From Cryptomeria japonica (lineage: Eukaryota > Streptophyta > Pinopsida > Cupressales > Cupressaceae): a stretch of DNA of 62,000 bases. Below are positions 23,048-33,784 of the stretch, piece by piece (the stretch's first letter is position 1; every line of letters begins with the position of its first letter). The notes under the pieces are model-generated. The model ran no database searches and was not told where the DNA came from. It saw only the letters and a program-made list of their open reading frames with translations. The stretch spans positions 668,365,852-668,427,851 of the forward strand of contig NC_081412.1 in assembly GCF_030272615.1 (NCBI RefSeq), in the 5' to 3' direction. Position numbers and translations under genes: made by a program.

Positions 23048-23353
23048 AGAAAATTATCTTGAGGGTTTGGCAATCAAATGACACATGTGCTATTACTCCC
23101 TCGGTTAGAGAAAAGAAGTTGAAAATCCTTCATTACTGGCAAATAAAGTTAAGCTAATACATTGCCAACAAGCAATTAATGTCGTAGGTAGCAGAAAAGA
23201 CTTTATAAATTAAGATTTTTGGCTCCATTTCATTTCACCGTGAATTCAAGCCTTCAGAGAGCGCGAAGATTTCTGAGCTAAGGCATTCCGAGCAAAGAGG
23301 CAAAGCACTTCAGCAATCAATCTGTCCAAAGGTAGAAAAAGGTATTTATCATC
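23048..23353 (+). promoter_or_regulatory. NA2 ORF1-ORF2 spacer, possible internal promoter
   Basis: A 306-base non-coding spacer contains TTTATAAATTAAG with a TATAAAT box at 23204-23210, 150 bases before the ORF2 ATG. TTCACCGTGAATTC, a GAGAGCGCGAAG leader and AAAAAGGTATTTATC just before the ATG follow. NA4 has TATAAAG at nearly the same distance. Confidence 0.4.
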
Positions 23354-26300
23354 ATGGCATCCTCCTCTGCACCTGAATTCTTAGAAAACCCTACAGTAGT
23401 CGAGGTTATAAAATGACCTAGGCCCATGTTTCAGCTAGTTCCTGAGGTAGCTAAGAAAGATGACAACACATGTGCTTTTTCCCAAATTCCAAAGGGTGTT
23501 GTTTATGTAGAAGACCCTAGAATGTATATTCATTGCAACATAGAGGAATTAGGTGATGAGGAAATCAAAAACATGTATAAATCTGTTATATGTGATAATG
23601 CCGGAAATGTGAAACCTGAACATAAAATTGTTGAAACCCTAGAATTCACTGAAATCCTCTGCATTCCTGAATTTAGCAAGGAAGTGGTTAGGATAGTTCT
23701 TAGCAGGGTACATGGCTCATTCTTTTGGCTTGACTCAGTGCATAAAATTACAAAGGTAGTTGTGAAAGCAGTAATAGGGTTACCTTCCACCGGTACTAGA
23801 CCTGACAAAACCAAGAAGGTCTCCAATGACCTAGTAATGAAATTAACTAGTGCAACATTTGACAAAAGATCATTGAGGGTTAATGATGTGACCGATACAA
23901 ATGTGAGATTCATTAGCATGATTCTAGGTTACAAAGCAACTCATGCTAATAGGCTTAACTCTGTTTCTAGTTTATGTATAAAAAGTGCTTATGACATGGT
24001 TAAGGACAATGTGAAAATTGATATCTGTGAATGGTTAAAAGATGAGTTAATTGACAATTTGGCAAAAATCAAGAAGGATAAGAAAGGAACCTTTAGATTT
24101 GGAAATTTGCTTGTATGCTTAATGTTACATATAACCAAATAGGCTCCCGGTATAGGCTATAAGGATTTTGGATTTGACATACCGGTAGGAAGACAATTGT
24201 CTGACTTATTCAACAACATGGGTGAAAACAGAGAAAAGAATATCAATGAGTATTTTCAAGCACTAAAGGTCAGAATGAATAAAAGAATCAGACTATCACA
24301 AGAAATTGTCAACAAATACAAGGATGACATATGTTTTGTAATCAAAAAGGATGAGATCTGGATGGAAGCAGTCATCCCAAGAACAATCTAGGTTACAGAG
24401 ATGGGGTATGAAATAGATGACCACATAGTGGAAACTTATGCCAAAGCACTTCTGGAAGCCCCCAATGAACCAAAGGAAGAAGTATTTGGTAGTGCTGAGA
24501 CCATCGAAAGTAAAATTCAATCTAAAAAGAGAGTAAAGAAAGTTGAGGCATTTGTGAGGAAAGGAACTAGGCAAGCAAAAGCCATAAAAGAAGATGTATT
24601 AAAGAAAACTGGCATAACAGAAGAAGAGTTGGCAGCCCAACAGCCTGAAACTCATCTATCACCGGTAGATACCTCCTTAGAAGGAGATATGCCAGCAACT
24701 TTCAAAAAAGTTGTTAGGAAAAGAGACCCCTCACTAGTATCCACTCCTTCACCTAGAAGGACAACACAGAAGCAACAAGTTGTGAGGTCTTCGGTCAAGA
24801 AAGCCACACCTAAGAAAAAGCTGACCCCCAAAAAGAAGAAGAAGACAAACACTGACTTGGCCCCTTTTGACATATTACTAAATGAGATCATAGAGGAAGG
24901 TAAATTGAAAAATATAGGGAAAATCTATGACACCCTATCAGATGATGAGAAAGGACAAGTCGAGGAAAATGTTATATTACACATGGACATGTATAAAAAG
25001 TTTTTGATGCAAGTCCTAAATGAAATTCCTAATGAATCATATAGAAAAGAAAATTACACATGGACATATATAAAAGAAAATTACACATGGAATAGTTGAG
25101 TTGGATAAGAAAATTAAAATAGAAAAATTACTTGCAGTATACCCAGTCAACTCACCTAAGGAAATTGATGATTTGATAGCTCAGGCAACCAGACAGTTTT
25201 TTCCACTGCACACTAGCAAATATCACTAATGGTAGGTAGAATAACTGAAGTTTCAAATGAAACAGAAGATGGTTGGGATACATTCTTGGTTGAAAAATAA
25301 AAGCAAGAAGAATATAGGAATCCTAAGCCCATTTTGGTATATCAAAAGGACAAAGGGAAAGGTAAAGTTGGTGGGCCACCAAGTATCAAAATTAGAGACA
25401 ACTTACCCCCACCTCCTTTAAATACTCCACCGGTAAAAACAACAACTATAGAAGATCAACCGGCAGCTGAGAGCATGGACATAGAGGATAATAATCCTAA
25501 TCCTGAAGTCCTATATACTGTGAATGTTGATACTCAAAAAATCAACATAGTAGTAGATAAGGATACCACAGATAAATCTGATAACAAAGAGCAACTGACA
25601 ACAGGAAACAAAGAGCAACTGGCAACAGGAAACAAAGAGCAACTGGCAGCAGATTCAGAGAAAAAGATGGAATCTAGAACACAAACAGAGCAACCAACAG
25701 AGCTAAAGGCTCCAGAACAGATGCCACCGGTAAGAAATGATGCAAGAAAAACTATGCTTACAGAGATGGAGACACAAATAGACCTACCAGAGGTCAATAC
25801 CAGCATGGTCACTTCCACCGACACTCAATTTATTGGGTCACCATCAAATATAATAGAGGTATTGCTCGAATCTATCAAGAAAATAACTGATTATAGCTCA
25901 CAAGCCTATAAAGCGATAGATGATTCAATTCTAGTTTTGAAATCAATAGCTCCCAATTGTAATATAGCCAACAAAGATTCTTTAGGCCAGTTGGATACAC
26001 TTTGTAAATATATTTCTGGAAATTTTGAGCAAACAAAGGTAGAAACTGTAAAGGAAAGTGTAGAAAAAGAGAAATAGAAATTCTTTGAGGAAGGAATAAA
26101 GAAGTGTAACAGGGAATTTGACACACTTCTATCGGAACTGTGCAATTTATTGAAAGAGTACAAAACTCTGTACAAAGACACCTGTAAGATAAACTTTTTG
26201 ACCATGGATGTAGACAAAAAGATGAGCAAGGTACAGGAAGAGATCAATAAACTTGCTGATAATTTTGTCAACTCACCTGATACATTATCAGTTTTTGAGG

Positions 26301-26386
26301 AAAAGATAACAAATTTTGAGGAAGAATTGCTCAAATTAGAAAGAGAGAGAAAAAATAATAAACAAGGCAAAATTCTTGAGATCTAA
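23354..26386 (+). pseudogene. NA2 ORF2: conserved NA-family protein, function unknown
   Basis: I do not recognise this family. It starts MASSSAPEFLENPTVVEVIK. An N-terminal domain follows, with KGVVYVEDPRMYIHCNIEEL, FFWLDSVHKITK, SLRVNDVTDTNVRFISMILG and KGTFRFGNLLVCLMLH. Then comes a second block, KKDEIWMEAVIPRTI and MGYEIDDHIVETYAKALLEA (about 24350-24450). A strongly basic stretch near 24790-24845 (KKKLTPKKKKK) could bind nucleic acid or act as a nuclear signal. Further on are VYQKDKGKGKVGG and a Pro/acidic part with a 24-base repeat. A helical tail around SIKKITDYSSQAY closes it. The frame has about six stops and a break near 25100-25230, otherwise it is largely open over 3 kb. No protease, nuclease or polymerase motif is visible. 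Confidence 0.75.
25583..25654 (+). repeat. 24-bp triplicate inside NA2 ORF2
   Basis: Three head-to-tail copies of a 24-base unit beginning AACAAAGAGCAACTG encode the repeated octapeptide NKEQLxTG. The frame is kept, as expected for an in-frame expansion in a disordered linker. Confidence 0.9.
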
Positions 26387-26651
26387 ACTAAGTCTAAGAT
26401 TGGACTATTTAGCATCTCTGTGAAAGGAAATCTCAGAGGCACTAACATAGGGTAGCAAAACACCGACAGAGCACTTGCAGCATCTCACCGGTATAGTATA
26501 CAGAACTGAGATAGCAATAAAGGAGAGCAAGAAGTTTATGGATGGCATAAACTTAATTTTGGGAGATATTCTTTAGATAATAACCACCCAACTACAAGGT
26601 TGAGGTTATGAATCTATACAACTACAAAATCCACTAACCTTTGTCATTGAT

Positions 26652-26807
26652 GCCAAAGGGGGAGTAGTAGATGAGAAAATTCAAAACATAGGGATCACAT
26701 GCTCAGGGGGAGCTCTCACATTTTTGGTAACATTTTTGGTCTACACATTTTTGGATATCTTTTTGAAATTTCTCATGAGTGTTGCCATCAATGCCAAAGG
26801 GGGAGAT
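26652..26807 (+). promoter_or_regulatory. NA2 polypurine tracts (internal and LTR-adjacent)
   Basis: GCCAAAGGGGGAGT lies at 26652-26665 and GCCAAAGGGGGAGAT at 26793-26807, directly before the 3' LTR. Both are preceded by a TGATG or CAATG context. The CTCAGGGGGAGCTC patch near 26701 adds a third G-run. Confidence 0.8.
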
Positions 26808-26869
26808 TGTTGGCATATGGACACTCCAATGAGACATTGTGTGTGATTGAAGGTTTTGTCATTCATGGT

Positions 26870-27027
26870 AACCTTGCAATCCTATGGCACTGGCAAAGCA
26901 TTACTCAGGCAACCTTGCAATCCTATGACACCGGCAAGACATTATACCGGCAAAGCATTACTCAGGAAACCTTGCAATCCTATGACACTGGCAAGACATT
27001 ATACTGGCAAAGCATTACTCAGACAAG
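26870..27027 (+). repeat. Tandem repeat in NA2 LTR U3
   Basis: AACCTTGCAATCCTATG recurs at 26870, 26911 and 26968, each copy followed by a GGCAAAGCATTACTCAG part. The unit is 41 to 57 bases, varying by a GGCAAGACATTATAC segment. Confidence 0.85.
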
Positions 27028-27195
27028 ACAGTGCACTGGCATCAACAAAATCAATCTACACCGGCACCGACACAGAAGATGTACAATGGCACAGAAGGAA
27101 ATATGTATACCGACACAGAGGCCGACAGGATTTTTGATATGTAATATTTTGTTTATCATTATAAGCTGACTTATTAAATTGTAAAATGACTCTTG

Positions 27196-27205
27196 TATAT
27201 AAAAG
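27196..27205 (+). promoter_or_regulatory. TATA box in NA2 LTR
   Basis: TATATAAAAG, in GTATATAAAAGAG, is a good match to a plant TATA box. It lies about 390 bases into the LTR and upstream of the shared R-like block. Confidence 0.45.
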
Positions 27206-27726
27206 AGATCATTGTAGGCATTTGTAGGATATGGATAAAAAGCAAAAATAAATTATAAGGCAGACCTAATGTATGAATTGTAGGTCAAGGGTATATGTAA
27301 AGAATAGAGCAAGAATCGGTACTGAATCTAGTATTGAAGATGCTATTGTAAAGCAGTACAGAATATTGGATTTGTGTAAATCCTCATTGTAAGTCAGTGT
27401 GACTTCTTATTGAGCAGTGAGCTCTAGGCAGTTGGCCTTCCTGCATGTGTAGGCCCCTATTGTAAGTAATATTCTCTTATTGGCCAGTAAGTGATCATTG
27501 TGGGTCACAAATCCCACTGAGGTTTTTCCCACACCGGGTTTCCTCATTAAACATCTTGTGTTATGGTGTTCTTTTCATGTGGATGCTTTTGATTCTATTA
27601 TTTGCATTAATTCTTGCATACCAGTATACTATTACTTTATATTCTGCATATTCAGTTTTAAGAAAATTTCGTTACCGGTCAGATACTGATTCACCCCCCC
27701 TCTTAGTATCTGTAGAAACCCTAACA

Positions 27727-27929
27727 CTCCCATGTATGATAGTTTTCTTCTCCCCCTTTTTGATAGTTTCCTTTTCCTCCTTAAGCTAGTATAAGTATAT
27801 TTTTTCTCCCCCTTTGACAACAATGCCAAAGGTGCATACGTATCACTAGTCATCAAATCTACTATTGTTTCTTCCATCATCATCTCTATTAACCATATCT
27901 AAGTTGCTCCCCTTGTGGATTAGCCTATT
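27727..27929 (-). other. CO3: left remnant of an interrupted minus-strand element
   Basis: This 203-base stretch holds several CTCCCCCTTT runs, which are polypurine-like in minus sense, and a TTTGACAACAATGCCAAA motif also seen in NA3 near 39360. I read it as the 3' untranslated part of the copia whose RNase H end lies at 35103-35253, separated by CO4. That link is an inference from position. Confidence 0.4.
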
Positions 27930-29175
27930 TGATAGCTCAGATAACCAGAGGACAACTAAGAGGGGGGGGGAGGTGAATCAGTTGTCACCGAATTACATTA
28001 CTTTAAGCATTTAAATCCTTATTACTGGAACACATAAACTCAATACCAGAATGCATAAACCAAATACTGAAATAGCAGATGTAGCAATTAAACATAAACA
28101 TAAATCACAGAATAGTTACCATCCATCCATAACACATGACACCAAGATGTGTACGTGAAAAACCCGGTAAAGGGAAAAACCATCGTGGGAAGCCTACCCA
28201 CAGTCAGATAATACTTCTAGAGTAAGTATGTGATTACAATATGAAGGGGCCTACACATGCAGGAAGGCCAATAACCTAGAGTGCACTGCTCATCACAAAA
28301 GGAGCCTCATTAACTACATAAAACATTCAACTACAATCTGGAATGAAGATTGAATTGCAAGTATAGCATCTCCTATGCCTAAGTACAGTTTCGGTTAAGC
28401 TCAATACTAGAGGCCTTAAACCTCTCTTACAAATCCAATTTGATCACCTATGATTGACTAAAACCTCTTCATATAATTACAACATTATTCACACACAGAT
28501 AATCCTATAACCCACATACCATGCATACACATGATCTACAAAGAGATCTTACATCATATTTATACCAACCTGGGACCTAAACAATTAGGTTGGCCACCTA
28601 AAAGATAATTAAATAAATTCATAACATAAACTCACAATCCAATGATCAACCAAGTTGGCTCAGGCCAAAAATAATGTAAACAAGTCATTAAATCTCAATT
28701 AGGAACATCCTCCAACACGTTACATAAACTGGTCCATAACCTAGATAACACTAGACCCAAAATAGGTTGCCATAAACCAAATCCAACATCATCAATCAAT
28801 AGGAACATGAACAAGATAACCAAAAACATCCTGATAGCCATCTAGAAGCCACACCAACACCACTTATCATGTGCATCAAAAGATCTTCAACAAATCTTTG
28901 CCGGTAAAACCCTTATCGGTGACCAAAAGGCTTACTAGAACAAATGATAGCACTAAGTCATCAAATCCCAAACCAACTAATCATGATACAAATCTGAATA
29001 GCATGAATGACAAATAAAAATGAACTCCATAAACCAAAGCATACTGGATCAATACCATAAACCAACCACTCTACCAAAACCAAACGGAAACCGGTAAACA
29101 ACCAAAATTGTCGGTGTTGCCATCAATGACAAAACACAAATGCAATACATAATCAATTCCTCCAAATTTCCAACA
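27930..29175 (-). repeat. CO4 3' LTR
   Basis: The right end AAATTTCCAACA is next to the polypurine tract. It aligns with 33799-35064 throughout. A TATA-like GTATAAATA (sense) lies at 28557-28565. The hairpins are at about 28152-28201. Confidence 0.88.
28557..28565 (-). promoter_or_regulatory. TATA-like box in CO4 3' LTR
   Basis: Sense GTATAAATA sits before the shared R-like block. The 5' LTR has CTATAAATA at the corresponding place (34427-34435). Confidence 0.4.
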
Positions 29176-29190
29176 ATCTCCCCCTTTGGC
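29176..29190 (-). promoter_or_regulatory. CO4 polypurine tract
   Basis: Sense GCCAAAGGGGGAGAT abuts the 3' LTR start TGTTGG. It is identical to the tract of NA1 and NA2. Confidence 0.85.
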
Positions 29191-29534
29191 ATTGATGGCA
29201 ACACTAGATGTGAAAAATATACAAGTTCCAAGAAATGCCAAACAAGTCTCCCCCAAAGGAAGACAACCAACAATCTCCCATAGGATGATATTACAATGAA
29301 GCTCTAAACCAAACTCTCCCTTTGACTAATATTATGTTAAGCTCTATTTTTCACATATATTTCTCCCCTTTTACATCAATGCAAAAGATCTAGCATAAAT
29401 ATCAAACAAAGATCATAAATCCACTGAACTACACAGCTGACTACTTCCCCTGAGTAATAGCACCACCACATCAATCCCAAATGAATATTAGCTCTATAAA
29501 TGCATGCCGAACTAATTCCAATCAACATCATTTA
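29191..29534 (-). other. CO4 3' untranslated region
   Basis: This is about 340 bases between the end of RNase H and the polypurine tract. It has pyrimidine runs in + sense (TTTCTCCCCTTTTACATC) and no reading frame. Confidence 0.5.
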
Positions 29535-30110
29535 GGTCTCTATTGGAGGGGAAAAAACCCCCAATATATCTCTGAAGTACTCAAATGATTCTTTAGGCAA
29601 AGGTTTAGTAAAAATATCTTCAATCTACTCTTTAGTGTTCACATAAACTAGTTTGACTTCATTTGCTTCCACCTTTTCCTTGAAAAAGTTATACTTGATA
29701 GATATGTGCTTTGTCTTAGAATGAAATACAAGATTCTTTGATATATCAATAGCAATAGAGTTTCATAGTGAATAGCTACCGGTTCATTACAATCCACCTT
29801 TATATCCTTCAACATTTGCTTCATCCATAGAACTTGTGTACAGTTAGTAGCAGTAGCAACGTGCTCAACTTCAGTAGTAGATAAAGATGTACATGATTGC
29901 TTTTTGCTGATCCATGAAACAAGTTTCTTTCCAAGAAATAAATCTCCACCAGATGTTCTCTTTCGGTCATCAACATCTCCAGCCCAATCTACATTTGTAT
30001 ATGCACTTAATGTAAAGTCATTATTTTTAGGATACCACAAACCATATTCAGTTGTTCCCTACAAATACCTGAAAATCCTTTTCACCGCACTCACATGATT
30101 TTCTCTAAGA
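29535..30110 (-). pseudogene. pol: CO4 pol: RNase H
   Basis: WAGDVDDRKRTSGGDLFLGK and TSLSTTEVEHVATATNC carry the copia RNase H pattern, and TQVLWMKQMLKDI follows. A one-base loss near 29760 shifts the frame relative to CO1. The C-terminal FEYFRDILGV pattern is still readable in the shifted frame. A usual AEY near the middle reads VEH, so a conserved position is altered too. Confidence 0.82.
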
Positions 30111-31165
30111 TCACTCTGATATCTTGATACAATACAAACTACATTCATTATATTCGGTCTAGTCTAAGTCAGATATAACAAACCTCCAATCATAGACTTG
30201 TACCTTTTAGGATTTATCGGTGTAGATCCATCATTTTTTGTCAATTTCTCACTTGTAACCATAGGTGTACCAACTGGTTTAGAATTTTACAAACCAAATT
30301 TCTTCAACAACTGTCTAGCATACTTAGTTTGACAGATGAAAATACCTTTATCAGTTTGAGTAATCTGCAAACCTAAGAAAAATATCATCTCCCCAATCAT
30401 AGACATCTCAAATTTATTATTCATATTGTTAGATAATTCCATACACAACTTATCTTCACCTCCAAAAATGATATCATCAACAAAGACTTCAATAATCAAT
30501 ATGTTATCATTAGTGATCTTATGATATAAATTACTGTCAGCATTACCTTTAGTAAAACCAAGCTTCAAAAGATATTTATCTAGTGTTGCATACAAAGCTC
30601 TAGGGGCTTGTTTCAATCCATATAAAGCTTTCTTTAACCTACAAACCATGTTTTTATCACCTGAAAGTAAAAATCCATCAAGTTTATCAATATAAACTTC
30701 CTCTTCAAGATCTCCATTCAGAAATCCACACTTGACATCCATCTAATAAGCCTTCTAGTTCTTATGTGCTGCATAAGCAAGATATACTCTCATAACTTTA
30801 ATCCTATCTACAGGTGCAAAGGTTTCATCATAATCAATTCCTTCCTTCCGAGAATATCCTTTACAAACCAATCTAGCTTTATTCCTCACCACTTGACCAT
30901 CTTCATTCAGTTTATTCCTAAAAACCCATTTAGTTCCAATAACATTCTTATTTTTTGGTCGGAGAACTAAAATCCATGTGTTATTCTTTTCTATCTCATC
31001 TAATTCTTCTTCCATGGCTTCCATCCAACATTCATCTTTACAAGCTTCAATTAATGATGCCGATTCAACTTGAGAAATTAAACATACCTCATTAGCTGCC
31101 AACCTTCTTCTTGTCATCACTCCTTTATTTTTGTCTCCAATGATCTGATCTTCTAAATGATTCAA
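30111..31165 (-). pseudogene. pol: CO4 pol: reverse transcriptase
   Basis: [16 protein letters not shown] and [16 protein letters not shown] start the [34 protein letters not shown] and the catalytic EVFVDDIIFGGE follow, then FFLGLQITQTDKGIFICQ and IGGLLYLT. Stops occur in HKN-stop-KAY-stop-MDV (about 30750), after KKFGL (30285) and in YLT-stop-TRP. In the last one CO1 keeps Gln, so a C-to-T change explains the stop. The frame is otherwise continuous, giving a nearly full-length RT. Confidence 0.9.
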
Positions 31166-31189
31166 CCTTACATACCTAGGAGTCTTCTG

Positions 31190-32302
31190 ACTTTATGTTC
31201 CTCTATATTGATCTTCAGTTACTATTGAATTTTTTGATACTGTTGGCATAACTGGTTCAACATTTTTTTCTAGTGCAGGTGCTACCGATTCAATTACAAT
31301 CATTTCCATTGCCGGTTCCTTCTCATAAGTTTTGATTTGACTTTTGTTTTTCTCATCGACCTTGACATTTGTACTCTCCACAATTCTCTGCAATATTTTG
31401 TTATAACATCTATATGCTTTACTTTCATTAGAATACCTAAGAAATATTCCTTCATCACATCTAGGATCAAATTTTCCAATGGAATCATCTCTTTTGATAT
31501 AGCATTTATTACCAAAGATTTTGAAATACTTAACTATCGGTGTATGACCAAACCATAACTCATAAGGTGTCTTACCGATGTCTCCTTTGATATGAACTTT
31601 TTTGAAAGTGTATACCATCGTGCTTACAACTTCTCTACAGTAGACATGAGGTAGATTAGCTTCCATCATCATAGTTCTAGCTGCATCCAAGATAAAATTG
31701 TTCTTCCATTCCACAACTCCATTCTGCTGAGGTGCTCAGGGTGCATAGAACTGTCTCCTTATCCTATTCTTCTCATAATAGTTGTTAAATTCACCAGATG
31801 TGAATTCTCCACCCTAATCTAATGTTAAGCATTTAATCTTAAATCATGTCTCTGTCTCAACCTTAGCTTTAAATATTTTAAACTTTTCAAATGCTTCAAA
31901 CTTCTCCCTTAGAAAAGTAACCCACATCATTCTTGAATAGTCATCAATGATTAACATGAAATATCTACCACCTTGAAAACTTTTGATTCTAGCAGGATCA
32001 CACAAATCAATATGAATGAGATCAAGAACATCATTAGATTTATCTTGTATACTTTTAAAAGTATTTCGGAATTGTTTTCCCATTTGACATTCCTTACATA
32101 CTGGATTATAGGGCTTTACAATCTTAGGTATATCTCTAACTGCCTTAGAAGAACTAATCTTCACAATGCAATCAAAATTCACATGACACAACCTCTTATG
32201 CCATAGCCAAATCTCATCAATTTGTGCAATCAAACATGTCTTCTCACTGGAGTTTAAATGAAAGATATTAACTTTAGTTTGTGTACCGGTTGCTATCTCC
32301 AA
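31190..32302 (-). pseudogene. pol: CO4 pol: GAG-pre-integrase and integrase
   Basis: The GAG-pre-integrase domain (EIWLWHKRLCHVNFDC, KECQMGKQFRNTF) leads into the core. Catalytic residues are Asp in LIHIDLCDPARIK, Asp in LTLD-stop-GGEFTSGEF and Glu in PQQNGVVEWKNN. The stop after the second Asp replaces a Gln (DQGGEF in relatives). The C-terminal region has PYELWFGHTPIVKYFKIFGN and EGIFLRYSNESKAYR. All pieces are in one frame. The triad is intact apart from the stops. Confidence 0.9.
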
Positions 32303-32640
32303 TCTAGATCTATTGATAATCTTGCATTTTCCATCCTTGAACTGTAACTAAAATCCCCTATCCACCAACTTTCCTACACTCAAAAGATTATGTCTTAAAC
32401 CTTCAACATTATAAACATTATTAGTGTTATGCTTACTATTCAATAATAGTATTCCTTTTCCCTTGATCATACATGCTTTGTCATCTTGAAATATAATCAG
32501 ACCACCATGAAATTCTTCCAAAGATAAGAACTTCCTTTTATCTCCAGTCATATGATGTGAACATCCACTATCAATTACCCATTCATCTTTGTCTTCAATT
32601 TTAGCAGCAAGGGCCTTCTCTTCAGGTATGGGATCATTTT
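32303..32640 (-). pseudogene. pol: CO4 pol: protease
   Basis: The active site WVIDSGCSHHMTGDKRKFLS lies near 32535-32575 with an intact DSG. ACMIKGKG and VEGLRHNLLSVGKLVDRGF follow before a stop at about 32345. The protease would mature the polyprotein. Compared with CO1, where the triad reads DNG, this copy keeps the catalytic motif. Confidence 0.85.
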
Positions 32641-33742
32641 ATTTGATAGCCAAAAATACCCATTCCTTTCCATTGCCAGATCCACTAGCTGAATCTCATG
32701 CTAGTTCATCATCAGAATCAGTCATACCTTCCTCATTAGCATAGTAGCATGATTTGTCTTTGTTTCTCCTATACTTATGCTTATTTTGATAATCATGGTT
32801 AGGCCTAAAATATATTCTAGCTCTTTCCTCAAATCTTGAATTTCTTTCAAGACATCTAGATGCAAAATGACCTATCTTATTACATGCAAAGAATTTAAAA
32901 GGTGTTTGTCCTTCATTCGTACTTCCTGCTGGTCCTTTAGTTACTCTTATAGAAAATAAAGCTTCAATTTGCTCAAAATCTTCATCTTCTTTCTTCATAT
33001 CCTCTAGTTCCTTCACATATAAAGCTTTCCAATCCCTCTTGCCAGTAGATGATGTAGATGCATGAAAAGCAGGTTCAGATTTGATAGCTCCAGATGGTCC
33101 AAATTCCTCAAGCTCAAAAGTAGATAACTTCCCAACCAAGGTATCCTTATTAGCACAAGTTTTTTCCATAGTTATAAATTCATTAATTGTAGTAGCCTTC
33201 ATGTTATAAGTCAGTGGAAAAGTTATCAGTACTTTAGAAACTATTTCACCTTCACTCAGAGTTCCACCACAACATTGAATTCCTAGAACAATCTCATTAA
33301 CTCTCTCCATAAAAGCAGTAATCCTTTCATCTTCTTCCATATTCAGGTTCTCATACCTCACCCAATAACCATCAAGTTTAGCAATTTTAATAGTAGGGTC
33401 ACCTTCATTCAAAGTCTCCAATTTGACCCATATAGCCTTTGTAGTTAATTTGTCAGTTAGTCCCATTATTTATTGATCAGAGAATGCACACAAAAGGGCT
33501 TCTATAGCTCTACAATCATTATCAAGCTCTTTATCCAAACCTACCAGAGGAGGATTGTCAGATGGCAGATTAAAAAGTCTAACACCATTCTCAATGACCT
33601 CCCAAATATCTTTTCCAAGACATCTCAGATGAGTCTCCATCTGAATCTTCCATACCCTGTAATTTGTTCCATCAAGCCTAGGAATTTCTCTCTGAAAAAT
33701 AGTTGTAGATGAACTTGATGAACTTGCACTACTAGATGCCAT
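32641..33742 (-). pseudogene. gag: CO4 gag
   Basis: It starts MASSSASSSSSSTTIFQREI at 33742, 43 bases after the primer site. LDGTNYRVWKIQMETHLRCL is followed by a stop at 33467-33469 (SDQ-stop-IMGL, where CO1 reads Gln). The gag helices continue in frame to FFACNKIGHFASRC. There the first Cys of the knuckle has become Phe, so the knuckle is incomplete. A basic Tyr/Asn-rich stretch and an acidic EEGMTDSDDELA lead to protease. The gene is nearly full length. Confidence 0.88.
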
Positions 33743-33784
33743 AGGATCTCCTTCAAGTGGTTAAGCTTCTACAGAGAGGACAAA

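Larger units (their letters stand above)
22386..27726 (+). mobile_element. NA2: pol-less LTR retrotransposon, 5' end lost
   Basis: NA2 has the end of ORF1, all of ORF2, double polypurine tracts and a 3' LTR (26808-27726). The 5' LTR, primer site and first part of ORF1 are missing at the junction with LF1. It has the best preserved ORF2 of the family. No pol domain is present. Confidence 0.85.
26808..27726 (+). repeat. NA2 3' LTR
   Basis: It runs from TGTTGGCATATGG to GAAACCCTAACA, 919 bases. The U3 part holds a tandem repeat at 26870-27027. A TATA box lies at 27196, the hairpin pair at 27500-27546 and the poly-C box near 27693. The outer stem of the second hairpin is TGAGG/CCTCA. Confidence 0.9.

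Noticed and set aside
26699-27169. 156-codon plus-strand frame with repeated LQSYDTGKTLY motifs
   Set aside because: It lies inside NA2's polypurine region and LTR U3, and the peptide repeat is only the translation of the tandem DNA repeat.
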